Shown piece by piece: positions 5,852 to 13,051 of a DNA stretch of 13,902 nucleotides (within the stretch, counting starts at the first letter, position 1; each line of letters opens with the position of its first letter). Position numbers and translations under genes: made by a program. The notes beneath the pieces are model-generated. The model was not told the origin of the DNA. It did no database searches and saw only the letters and a program-made list of their open reading frames with translations. The stretch comes from an uncultured Prevotella sp. (GTDB lineage Bacteria > Bacteroidota > Bacteroidia > Bacteroidales > Bacteroidaceae), in assembly GCA_900542795.1 (NCBI GenBank), contig UQPD01000061.1, positions 1-13,902 on the forward strand, written 5' to 3'.

Positions 5852-7158
5852 GCTTCTTTTTCCTTTTTGTTTTCGCTAAACATCAGGGCAAACAGCACAA
5901 ACACCACCAAGGCATAGCCTGCAAATATCAACCAGCAAGTTGTCCAATCGCCCACAAGGTGTCCAGCCTCATTCCACTGACAATAGTGGTTAATTACCTT
6001 ACCCGCAAGCAACGTTCCGATTGTCGCACCTAAGCCATTTGTCATAAGCATGAACAAGCCCTGTGCCGAAGCTTTTACTTTAGGGTCGCACTCATTGTCT
6101 ACGAAGAGACCACCCGACACATTGAAGAAGTCGAAAGCCACACCATAAACAAGACATGAGAGTACAAATAATATTACCCCTGGGAAGGCTGGATTGCCCA
6201 AACCAAAGAATCCAAAGCGAAGCACCCAAGCAAACATCGCAATCAACATAACCACCTTAATGCCAAAACGACGCAAGAAGAAGGGGATAAAGAGAATGCA
6301 AACAGCCTCAGCCACCTGACTAATTGACACAAGCAATGTGGCATTATTAGCAGCAAACGAATCGGGCACCACTTCCTTAAAGCTGGTAATGAAGGGGGTA
6401 GCATATCCATTGGTTACCTGCAATGACATGCCAAGCAAACATGAGAAGATGAAGAACAAAGCCATACGCTTAGTCTTGAACAACTTGAAAGCGTCCAAAC
6501 CAAAAGCTTCGTAGAGCGACTGATTCTTTGCCTTCTGCAAACGGCACTTAGGCAAGGTCATGCAGTATGCAAAAAGTAGGATACCCAAAACACCCGACAC
6601 TAAGAATTGCATGTGGGTAAGTTGAAACTTATTGTTATCTTCTAACAACGTAAAACCAAAAGAGTTTGTTGTTGTTGCACAATTTACAAACCACATGGTG
6701 GCTATAAAACCTATGGTACCAAACACACGGATGGGCGGAAAGTCTTTAACCGTGTCAAGTCCATGATTTTTTAGCAACATAAAAGCAGTGGTATTAGAGA
6801 GTGCAAGTGTTGGCATATAAAATGCCACGCTCAAGGTGTAGAGCGTCATAAAAGTGGTGATATTAGGCATAGCGCTTTGTTCGCCCATACCCCACAGAGC
6901 TATCATAAACAAACCTGCCACAAGGTGGCAAATACCAAGCAAACGCTGAGGTTGTACGTAGCGGTCAGCCACAATACCCATCAACGTAGGCATAAAGATT
7001 GAAACAATGCCCTGGATGGCATAAAACCACGAAATGTATTCGCCCATTCCAGCCTTTCCCAAATAATTGCCCATCGAAGTGAGGTAAGCACCCCACACGG
7101 CAAATTCCAGAAAGTTCATCACAATTAGGCGAACTTTCAAGTTTGAAGTGTTTATCAT
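5848..7158 (-). CDS. MFS permease, nucleoside:H+ symporter (NupG-like) family
   Basis: The 436-residue protein is hydrophobic throughout with a 12-helix pattern and a charged central loop near residues 205-235 (CRLQKAKNQSLYEAFG). The family hallmarks are NFLEFAVWGAYLTSMG at 15-30, GIVADRY at 61-67 and FPPIRVFGTIGFI at 140-152, as in NupG/XapB nucleoside permeases. It should import nucleosides or a related solute with protons across the inner membrane; the substrate is inferred from family only. The gene starts 124 bases after the lipoprotein gene and overlaps ubiE by four bases. I could not find a clean -7 box upstream: TAATTCTTTG near 7220 has the wrong spacing. The link with ubiE and fmt looks transcriptional rather than functional. 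Confidence 0.85.
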   Translation of the reverse strand: MINTSNLKVRLIVMNFLEFAVWGAYLTSMGNYLGKAGMGEYISWFYAIQGIVSIFMPTLMGIVADRYVQPQRLLGICHLVAGLFMIALWGMGEQSAMPNITTFMTLYTLSVAFYMPTLALSNTTAFMLLKNHGLDTVKDFPPIRVFGTIGFIATMWFVNCATTTNSFGFTLLEDNNKFQLTHMQFLVSGVLGILLFAYCMTLPKCRLQKAKNQSLYEAFGLDAFKLFKTKRMALFFIFSCLLGMSLQVTNGYATPFITSFKEVVPDSFAANNATLLVSISQVAEAVCILFIPFFLRRFGIKVVMLIAMFAWVLRFGFFGLGNPAFPGVILFVLSCLVYGVAFDFFNVSGGLFVDNECDPKVKASAQGLFMLMTNGLGATIGTLLAGKVINHYCQWNEAGHLVGDWTTCWLIFAGYALVVFVLFALMFSENKKEKEA

Positions 7159-7282
7159 TTTTGTATGTATTTTTTATATTTTCAATTGAGATATATGAAT
7201 GTTTTATGCTAAATATCAAAGAATTACAGATAGGCAAAAGTCATAAAGTTATTACATATTACAACTCAGTAACTCATAGAGT

Positions 7283-7795
7283 CTAATAATCCTTTGCAAC
7301 TTCCCCTACCGCCTCTCGCAGTGTTTTCTCGCTTACGCTTTCAGTAAAACATTTCCGAACAACTCCACTAACATCCGAAACATACACACGGGGGATAGTA
7401 CTTGTTGCAAAAAGACTATAAACATCTTTGGTCTCTTGTGCCGAATAAGGTAGCGTCAGCGCGTTTTCAGTCCAAAACTTTTGAACAGACGTTGCCCCTT
7501 CAGCCCTACTAACACAAAGAAACTGCACCTTGGCACCATAGTCAGCAAAAACCTTTTGCACAATAGGCAATTCACGGCGACAATCTCCACACAGCGTATT
7601 AAAGAAAACAATAACCGATGCTTTACCTTGTAATGACGAACTACTAATATGTGTCCCATCATTCATTGTCACCTCAAAGTGTGGTAACTTCTGCCCCACC
7701 CTTACGATGTCTGTATTTGCGGTTGTTTCCACCTTTCCAATGCACGACGTCAGCATGCAAAGTACGGTTGCCAAATAAAGTATAAAATGTTTCAT
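7283..7795 (-). CDS. Thioredoxin-fold (TlpA/ResA-like) lipoprotein
   Basis: The 170-residue product starts with a lipoprotein signal peptide: MKHFILYLATVLCMLTSC, lipobox LTSC with lipidated C18. A redoxin/TlpA-type thioredoxin domain follows. VGQKLPHFEV (33-42) is the usual entry strand of this group. The active site is C69-G-D-C72 in FFNTLCGDCRREL, and the cis-proline is P135 in STIPRVYV. It should act on the periplasmic side of a membrane as a thiol-disulfide reductase; targets are unknown. The Trp usually before the first active-site Cys is replaced by Leu. I chose the ATG at 7795: an upstream TTG at 7810 would lie before the -7 box. It precedes the permease gene on the same strand, 124 bases away. 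Confidence 0.82.
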   Translation of the reverse strand: MKHFILYLATVLCMLTSCIGKVETTANTDIVRVGQKLPHFEVTMNDGTHISSSSLQGKASVIVFFNTLCGDCRRELPIVQKVFADYGAKVQFLCVSRAEGATSVQKFWTENALTLPYSAQETKDVYSLFATSTIPRVYVSDVSGVVRKCFTESVSEKTLREAVGEVAKDY

Positions 7796-7799
7796 TGTG

Positions 7800-7807
7800 C
7801 AAATGTA
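7800..7807 (-). promoter_or_regulatory. Bacteroidota -7 box of the thioredoxin-fold lipoprotein gene (leaderless arrangement)
   Basis: On the minus strand TACATTTG matches TAnnTTTG and ends four bases before the ATG at 7795, the same geometry as for the WYL gene. The predicted transcript has virtually no leader. No good -33 TTTG is seen at the expected distance. Confidence 0.55.
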
Positions 7808-7959
7808 CAAAAAAGGATTTATAAGTTGAAAATATTAGAGTTTAAAAGTTGAGGGGAGTTATTTATCATTGAGAGGTTCAACTTATCAATGTTTCTCGCA
7901 CTCACCTTACTCCGTTAAATAGGGGTGAAAAAAATAGTCAAGATTGCTACATAGCAACC

Positions 7960-8004
7960 AAAAACTGCAGACATCCGTTTGAAACCAAACAGATGTCTGC
8001 AGTT
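7960..8004 (-). terminator. Rho-independent terminator of the trxA operon
   Basis: AACTGCAGACATC (7963-7975) pairs perfectly with 7992-8004. After one C/A mismatch the stem continues with GTTTG/CAAAC around an AAAC loop. On the minus strand the hairpin is followed by TTTTT (7964-7960). It lies 34 bases after the stop codon of the acidic protein. Confidence 0.85.
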
Positions 8005-8037
8005 CATTTTGTATTACATGAAGAGACGACAACAAAA

Positions 8038-8367
8038 TTATTCGCCTTGTTCTTCTTCAAAATCCATGTGTGCCTGTACAACAAACAAGAGCTCTTCGGG
8101 GTCGAAACTTCCCATTTTTTCTTTTGAAGCTTTTTTGGCAATGTATGCAGCAATAGCTTCTTCGTCAATTTCGACATAGCCATCCTTATCGGGCTGAGCA
8201 TCAAGAACACCACTCTCAGTGTAATATTCAATAATTACGTCTAAGAAATAGTAAAATTGTTCTTCGGTAAACTTCTCTTGCAGTTCCTGAGGCAAATGCG
8301 ACTTTATGTAGCTCACGGCAGCAGCATCCTCCTGCGCATCAAGCATCAATTCTTCGTCGAGATTCAT
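8038..8367 (-). CDS. Small acidic protein of unknown function, coupled to trxA
   Basis: The 109-residue protein has 29 Asp/Glu against 7 Lys and contains no Arg, Cys or Trp, so it is strongly acidic. It looks mostly helical, with SYIKSHLPQELQEKF (19-33), FYYFLDVIIEYYTESG (38-53) and EIDEEAIAAYIAKKAS further on. There is no signal peptide or membrane segment. Its ATG shares one base with the trxA stop (TAATG), so the two are probably translated together, and the operon terminator follows. I recall a gene of this kind next to trxA in other Bacteroidales, which I cannot verify here. I recognise no functional family. Lack of cysteine argues against a thiol role of its own; it might be a partner or regulator of thioredoxin, which is only an inference from the coupling. 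Confidence 0.88.
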   Translation of the reverse strand: MNLDEELMLDAQEDAAAVSYIKSHLPQELQEKFTEEQFYYFLDVIIEYYTESGVLDAQPDKDGYVEIDEEAIAAYIAKKASKEKMGSFDPEELLFVVQAHMDFEEEQGE

Positions 8368-8684
8368 TACTTGAGAAGATTTTCGATTTTTTCTACGAAC
8401 TCAGCTTTCTTACCAGCACCTACATGCTTATCAACAACCTCGCCATTCTTAATGAAGAGTACAGTAGGAACGTTACGAATGCCAAACTTTGCAGTAAGTT
8501 CGTCGTTATCATCTACATCACACTTACCCACGTTTACGCGGCCATCGTATTCTTCAGCCAACTCACTGATGATGGGACCAATCTTTTTGCAAGGACCACA
8601 CCAAGTGGCTGAGAAGTCAAGAACTACGGGCAGACCTTCTGCCACGATACCTTCGTAATTAGCGTCTGTAATAACTTTTTCCAT
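8367..8684 (-). CDS. trxA: Thioredoxin
   Basis: This is a standard cytosolic thioredoxin of 105 residues. The redox site WCGPCK has W28, C29 and C32, the cis-proline is P73 in NVPTVLF, and the buried Asp region reads VVLDFSATW. It reduces disulfides of enzymes such as ribonucleotide reductase and peroxiredoxins using electrons from thioredoxin reductase, which is not in this window. The start ATG at 8684 gives the usual N-terminus MEKVITDANY. It is the first gene of a two-gene operon with the acidic protein (one-base overlap). Two promoter-like sites lie in the repeat element upstream. Confidence 0.97.
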   Translation of the reverse strand: MEKVITDANYEGIVAEGLPVVLDFSATWCGPCKKIGPIISELAEEYDGRVNVGKCDVDDNDELTAKFGIRNVPTVLFIKNGEVVDKHVGAGKKAEFVEKIENLLK

Positions 8685-8732
8685 TATATTTCCTTTATTT
8701 GAAATGTTTCGAAATTGCTAAGCTGTTAACAA

Positions 8733-8861
8733 GCTCGCAGCCTATCTTTTGCAAAGATAGTGCAAACCGAATGCAAAAAGCCAAGCTCGCTTGAACTTTT
8801 TGCTGAGGTGCAGCCTATCTTATGCAAAGCTCGCAGCCTATCTTATGCAAAGATAGTGCAA
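8733..8861. repeat. Intergenic hairpin repeat element between dnaE and trxA
   Basis: A 33-base unit at 8733-8765 recurs at 8829-8861 with one mismatch, and its core (GCAGCCTATCTTATGCAAA) occurs a third time at 8810-8828. Between them, 8751-8825 folds on paper into one long interrupted hairpin: AAGATAG/CTATCTT, TGCA/TGCA, GCAAAAAG/CTTTTTGC and CAAG/CTTG around a CTCG loop. I remember related sequences scattered between genes in Prevotella and Bacteroides genomes. It encodes nothing. The repeat ends carry TATCTTTG boxes pointing at trxA. Confidence 0.7.
8752..8784 (-). promoter_or_regulatory. Possible proximal trxA promoter inside the repeat
   Basis: On the minus strand TATCTTTG (8759-8752) matches the -7 consensus, with TTG (8784-8782) 22 bases upstream. 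Transcription would start near 8748, leaving a leader of about 64 bases. The spacing is at the long end and the -33 is weak. Confidence 0.45.
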
Positions 8862-8878
8862 GACAATCGCAATACAAA
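8848..8878 (-). promoter_or_regulatory. trxA: Distal trxA promoter, near-perfect consensus
   Basis: On the minus strand TTTG (8878-8875) is followed after exactly 19 bases by TATCTTTG (8855-8848). The -7 box is part of the second 33-base repeat copy. The leader would be about 160 bases and would include the hairpin 8751-8825. Confidence 0.6.
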
Positions 8879-8884
8879 ACAAAA

Positions 8885-8909
8885 GCATAAAAACTTTTGT
8901 TTTTATTGC
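8885..8909 (-). terminator. Weak hairpin terminator after dnaE
   Basis: ATAAAAAC (8887-8894) and GTTTTTAT (8899-8906) pair around a four-base loop. On the minus strand a T-rich tail GCTTTTGTTTTG follows. The stem is AT-rich and only eight pairs long, so termination may be incomplete. Confidence 0.35.
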
Positions 8910-8944
8910 CATCAACAACTTGCTCAACAGCTGGCAACCCAACA

Positions 8945-11900
8945 TTAGTTAATGTTATATTCTATTTCGTTTTTCTTTAAGAACTCAATGAGCTCACTGT
9001 CTACAGAGAGATGTATGCTACGACTTTGGAGCATCAGTTGCTGTTGTTTTTCTCTGTCGTGAACATTGAAATACAACTCCGTAGGTCCTTCGGACTTTTT
9101 CATGATTGAAACCATTTCGGTTATCAAGCCTTGCGACAGTTGATCGGCATCTACCGAAATAGTGATGGAACGTATCTTTTGATCCTTAACATCGGCAAGA
9201 AATTCTACACGTCCAATTTTCAACTCATAAGAGTTTTCTTTCCATTGGCGTTCCTCTACCCTACCCGTCACAAAGAGCGTATTACCCACTTGGAAGTAGC
9301 CACTAAAGTTTGCCCAGTCATCGCCAAAGAGAGGAATTTCGCCAGCACCGCTGTAATCCTCCATCTTAACAATGCCATAAGGTTTACCATTACGTGTTTG
9401 TCCTACACGCACATCTGTTACGATGCCGCCCAAACTAACATCTTGGTTGGCAAATGGTGTAACATCCTCCAATTGTTCCATGTGCATGTTACACACATTG
9501 TCAACAATAATCTTGAAAGAGTCGAGCGGATGCCCCGATATATAAATACCAATTAAGTCACGTTCTTTGTTCAATCGTTCCAAATCACTCCAACGCTGAA
9601 TTTGCTTTGAAGGTTCGGGCTTTGAAATTTCCAAAGTTTCAGACGGACCAAAAAGCGACATACTATTTTCAGCACGGTCAATTTGGAAACGGTTACCATA
9701 ACTAACCAAAGCATCTAAGAAGGTATTGCCATTCTCATCAGGCACCACAAACTGTTCGCGTGTAATGGTGCCAAAACTATCGAACGCCCCCGAGAGTGCA
9801 AGACTTTCGAGCGACTTTTTGTTACAAGTAGACAGATTGACACGTTCCACCAAATCGTAGACCGACTTAAACAAGCCATTCTTTTTACGTTCCTCAAGAA
9901 TTTGCAGCACAGCACCCTCGCCTACTCCCTTCACAGCACCCATACCAAAACGGATATCACCGCTATGGTTGACACTAAACTTCAGGTAACTTTCGTTAAT
10001 ATCAGGTCCAAGTGTACTAATGCCCATCGACTTACACTCGTCCATCAACTTCGACACGGTCGTAATATCCGACAAGCTTCGGCTCATCACACCTGCCATG
10101 TATTGCGATGGATAGTTAGCCTTTAAGTAAGCAGTTTGATAAGCCACCCACGAGTAACAAGTGGCATGACTCTTATTAAATGCGTATGAAGCAAATGCAC
10201 GCCAGTCGTTCCAAATTTTCTCAAGCACCTTAGGGTCATAGCCATTCGCCTTACCACCATCAATAAACTTGGGGTACATGTGGTTCAGCTTCTCAATAAG
10301 CTTTTTACCCATGGCCTTACGCAAGGCATCACTCTCACCACGCGTAAAGTTAGCAATTTCGCGCGAGAGCAACATCACCTGTTCTTGATACACCGTAATA
10401 CCATACGTATCCTTAAGGTATTTCTCCATACAAGGAAGGTCGTAGGTAATAGGTTCGTCGCCATGTTTACGGGCAATAAACGAAGGGATGTATTGCATAG
10501 GACCTGGACGGTAGAGGGCATTCATGGCAATAAGGTCCTCGAACGTTGAAGGTTGCAAGTCGCGCAAATACTTCTGCATACCCGTAGACTCAAACTGGAA
10601 CGTACCAATGGTGCGACCATCACAATATAGTTGATACGTAGCAGGGTCTTCAATGCTGATTTCGTCAATATTAAGATCAATGCCAAGCGAGAGTTTGATA
10701 TTTTCGATAGCCTCCTTAATAATAGAGAGCGTTTTAAGCCCCAAGAAGTCCATCTTAATCAAGCCTGTTTCCTCAATCACACGACCTTCATATTGCGTGC
10801 AATGAAGTTCCTCGCCCGTTTCCTTATCCTTAGCCGTAGACACAGGCACCCAGTCCGAAATATTATCACGACAGATAATGAAACCACAGGCATGCACACC
10901 CGTGTTGCGCACATTACCCTCCAACATCTTGGCATAACGAATGGTATCGCGCAGCAAAGTGTCTGACGAAGTTTCGGCTTCGCGCAATTCAGGAATAGCC
11001 GCAATGGCATTGGTCAAGTTCATCTTAGGCACCTTACCATCAGGTCCTTCAGGCAATTTATCGGGAATGAGTTTACACAAGTCGTTTGAAATTGCCAAAG
11101 GCAACTTCTGCACACGAGCCACATCCTTAATGGCAAGTTTGGTAGCCATCGTACCATAAGTAATAATGTGTGCCACATTATCAGCACCATATTTTTGCGT
11201 AACCCAATTCAGCACACGCCCACGTCCATCATCATCAAAATCTACGTCGATATCAGGCAATGAAATTCGGTCGGGGTTCAAGAAACGCTCAAACAGCAAG
11301 TCATACTTAATAGGGTCGATTTGAGTAATACCCAAACAATAAGCCACCGCACTACCTGCTGCCGAACCACGCCCAGGACCTACACTCACGTCCAGCTCTT
11401 CGCGAGCTGCACGGATATAGTCCTGCACAATTAAGAAGTAGCCAGGGAAACCCATGGTCTTCATAATGTGTAACTCAAACTTAATGCGTTCTTCAGTTTC
11501 TTCGTCCAGAGGATCACCATAACGACGTTTAGCTCCCTCATAAGCCAACTTTGCCAAATAGTCCGCTTCAAGTTTAATGCGATAGAGCTTATCGAAGCCG
11601 CCCAACTTTTTAATCTTTTTCAACCCATCCTCACGACTCATCACCACATTACCATTTTCGTCTTGCGTAAACTCGTTAAACAAGTCCTCCTCCGTCAAAC
11701 GTTGGCGATATTCCTCTTCAGTACCAAAGTCTTCGGGTATAGCAAAGTTAGGCATAATGGGCGCATGGTCGATTGTGTAAGTTTCAACCTTGTCGCAAAT
11801 TTCGCAAGTGTTAGCCAAAGCTTCGGGCAAATCAGAGAACACCTCGTTCATCTCAGCCCTTGTTTTAAACCACTCTTGCTTGGTGTAGAGCATACGCTTA

Positions 11901-12808
11901 GGGTCGTCCAAGTCTTTACCCGTAGCCAAACAAATCAATCGGTCGTGAGCTTCGGCATTTTCTTCGTCCACAAAGTGACTATCGTTGGTACAAATACACT
12001 TTACATTGTATTTTGCAGCCATGCGCAGCAACTCCTTGTTCACCGCCTCTTGTTCGGGATAAGTGTCACGATTGGCTCTGATGGATGGGTCTGTCACCTT
12101 GTGACGCATCAACTCAATGTAATAGTCGTCGCCAAAGATGCTTTTAAACCACTGCACCGTTTTTTCAGCCTCTTCAATGCGTCCTTGCATAATTTTTTGG
12201 GGAACTTCTCCACCCAAACAGGCAGAACAAACAATGAGATCTTCGTGAAACTGCTCCAAATCCTTATGGTCAGTACGCGGACGCATATAAAAACCATCCA
12301 CCCATGCACGCGACACAAGTTTCACCAAATTATGGTAACCATGTTCGTTTTTTGCCAACACAATTAAGTGCCAACCCGACTGATCAACTCTTTCAGTCTT
12401 CAACGATTTGTCACCTCTGCGTGCCACATACATTTCGCAACCAAAGATAGGTTTAAAATTAGCAATGGGACGTTGCTTTTTCAACGTAGCCTCACATTCG
12501 GCAATTAACGCTTCAACACTCTTACCCTCGTCAGGATTTTTACCATCCTTATCGAGTTTAGGCGTGTAACTTCCATCCTGTAACGAAGCCAATTTTGCCT
12601 CAGTATTCTTCACAACACCTTTAGCCTTTCCCGTCACCTTGTTCGTGTAGTTAAAAAACTCTTTTATACCCATCATGTTACCATGATCGGTCACAGCCAT
12701 GCCGCGCATACCATCGCGAATGGCTTTATCAACAAGTTTAGGAACAGCCGCCTGTCCGTCAAGAATAGAATATTGCGTATGTACGTGCAGATGCACAAAG
12801 TCTTGCAT
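8945..12808 (-). CDS. dnaE: DNA polymerase III subunit alpha
   Basis: This is the replicative polymerase of the chromosome. At 1287 residues it is longer than the 1160 of Escherichia coli, partly through an insertion at about 57-115. The PHP domain begins HLHVHTQYS (6-14), with further putative metal ligands in TDHGNM (40-45), GCEMY (123-127) and TNDSHF (274-279), so its nuclease-type site looks intact. The catalytic core has GPGRGSAAGS (478-487), PDIDVDF (518-524, D519 and D521 being the catalytic aspartates) and KMDFLGL (685-691, D687 the third). A helix-hairpin-helix region is near 955-1010, a clamp-binding-like SMSLFG at 1049-1054, and an OB fold near 1122-1205. It seems to be transcribed alone: a divergent promoter region lies upstream and a repeat with new promoters downstream. 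Confidence 0.97.
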   Translation of the reverse strand: MQDFVHLHVHTQYSILDGQAAVPKLVDKAIRDGMRGMAVTDHGNMMGIKEFFNYTNKVTGKAKGVVKNTEAKLASLQDGSYTPKLDKDGKNPDEGKSVEALIAECEATLKKQRPIANFKPIFGCEMYVARRGDKSLKTERVDQSGWHLIVLAKNEHGYHNLVKLVSRAWVDGFYMRPRTDHKDLEQFHEDLIVCSACLGGEVPQKIMQGRIEEAEKTVQWFKSIFGDDYYIELMRHKVTDPSIRANRDTYPEQEAVNKELLRMAAKYNVKCICTNDSHFVDEENAEAHDRLICLATGKDLDDPKRMLYTKQEWFKTRAEMNEVFSDLPEALANTCEICDKVETYTIDHAPIMPNFAIPEDFGTEEEYRQRLTEEDLFNEFTQDENGNVVMSREDGLKKIKKLGGFDKLYRIKLEADYLAKLAYEGAKRRYGDPLDEETEERIKFELHIMKTMGFPGYFLIVQDYIRAAREELDVSVGPGRGSAAGSAVAYCLGITQIDPIKYDLLFERFLNPDRISLPDIDVDFDDDGRGRVLNWVTQKYGADNVAHIITYGTMATKLAIKDVARVQKLPLAISNDLCKLIPDKLPEGPDGKVPKMNLTNAIAAIPELREAETSSDTLLRDTIRYAKMLEGNVRNTGVHACGFIICRDNISDWVPVSTAKDKETGEELHCTQYEGRVIEETGLIKMDFLGLKTLSIIKEAIENIKLSLGIDLNIDEISIEDPATYQLYCDGRTIGTFQFESTGMQKYLRDLQPSTFEDLIAMNALYRPGPMQYIPSFIARKHGDEPITYDLPCMEKYLKDTYGITVYQEQVMLLSREIANFTRGESDALRKAMGKKLIEKLNHMYPKFIDGGKANGYDPKVLEKIWNDWRAFASYAFNKSHATCYSWVAYQTAYLKANYPSQYMAGVMSRSLSDITTVSKLMDECKSMGISTLGPDINESYLKFSVNHSGDIRFGMGAVKGVGEGAVLQILEERKKNGLFKSVYDLVERVNLSTCNKKSLESLALSGAFDSFGTITREQFVVPDENGNTFLDALVSYGNRFQIDRAENSMSLFGPSETLEISKPEPSKQIQRWSDLERLNKERDLIGIYISGHPLDSFKIIVDNVCNMHMEQLEDVTPFANQDVSLGGIVTDVRVGQTRNGKPYGIVKMEDYSGAGEIPLFGDDWANFSGYFQVGNTLFVTGRVEERQWKENSYELKIGRVEFLADVKDQKIRSITISVDADQLSQGLITEMVSIMKKSEGPTELYFNVHDREKQQQLMLQSRSIHLSVDSELIEFLKKNEIEYNIN

Positions 12809-12825
12809 AGGAGATTAAGATGATG

Positions 12826-12841
12826 ATATATATATATATAT
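12826..12841. repeat. (AT)8 tract in the dnaE leader
   Basis: Eight uninterrupted AT units lie between the predicted dnaE promoter and its start codon, ending 18 bases before the ATG. Such dinucleotide tracts can change length by slippage. Confidence 0.85.
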
Positions 12842-12856
12842 TGAACAAGTATTGCG

Positions 12857-12864
12857 CAAAGCTA
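12857..12864 (-). promoter_or_regulatory. dnaE: Candidate -7 box of the dnaE promoter
   Basis: TAGCTTTG on the minus strand matches TAnnTTTG. The start site would be near 12853 and the leader about 45 bases. No good -33 TTTG is seen, so this is a candidate only. Confidence 0.5.
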
Positions 12865-12935
12865 CAAAAAAAGCACGAAATAAAGCCTTGTAAGGTGTTA
12901 ATTGTGCTTTTCGCAGAAAGAAAAAGTCGAAACGC

Positions 12936-12966
12936 TTGCAAAGTACATAAAGTTTTTTTACTTTTG
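12936..12966 (+). promoter_or_regulatory. nagB: Promoter of nagB
   Basis: TTG (12936-12938) is followed after 20 bases by TACTTTTG (12959-12966), which matches TAnnTTTG. Transcription should start near 12970, about 82 bases before the nagB start codon. Confidence 0.6.
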
Positions 12967-12972
12967 CGATAA

Positions 12973-13009
12973 ATCTAAATGCGAGCCCTATTTTCGCTAA
13001 CATTTAGAT
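12973..13009 (+). promoter_or_regulatory. Inverted repeat at the 5' end of the nagB transcript
   Basis: ATCTAAATG (12973-12981) and CATTTAGAT (13001-13009) are perfect inverted nine-base repeats, with an inner CGA/TCG pairing. They begin about three bases after the predicted start site. They could be a repressor operator or a 5' hairpin that stabilises the mRNA; the sequence does not decide which. Confidence 0.5.
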
Positions 13010-13051
13010 AGACTCAAACATCAAACAAACCTAATATAATCAACTTAAGAC

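Noticed and set aside
7159..7282. Promoter of the permease gene at TAATTCTTTG
   Set aside because: Two extra bases separate TA from TTTG, so it does not fit the TAnnTTTG rule.
7796..7810. TTG start adding five residues to the thioredoxin-fold lipoprotein
   Set aside because: It lies upstream of the -7 box, and the ATG at 7795 gives an ideal lipoprotein signal length.
8733..8861. CRISPR array
   Set aside because: Only two and a half repeat copies at unequal distance, the middle part forms a hairpin rather than unique spacers, and no cas genes are present.
11663..12367. Plus-strand ORF of 234 codons inside dnaE
   Set aside because: Antisense shadow of the PHP and palm region of dnaE, without promoter or family resemblance.
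12970..13051. Riboswitch such as glmS in the nagB leader
   Set aside because: The leader is only about 80 bases with one simple hairpin; no glmS ribozyme or other riboswitch core can be recognised.
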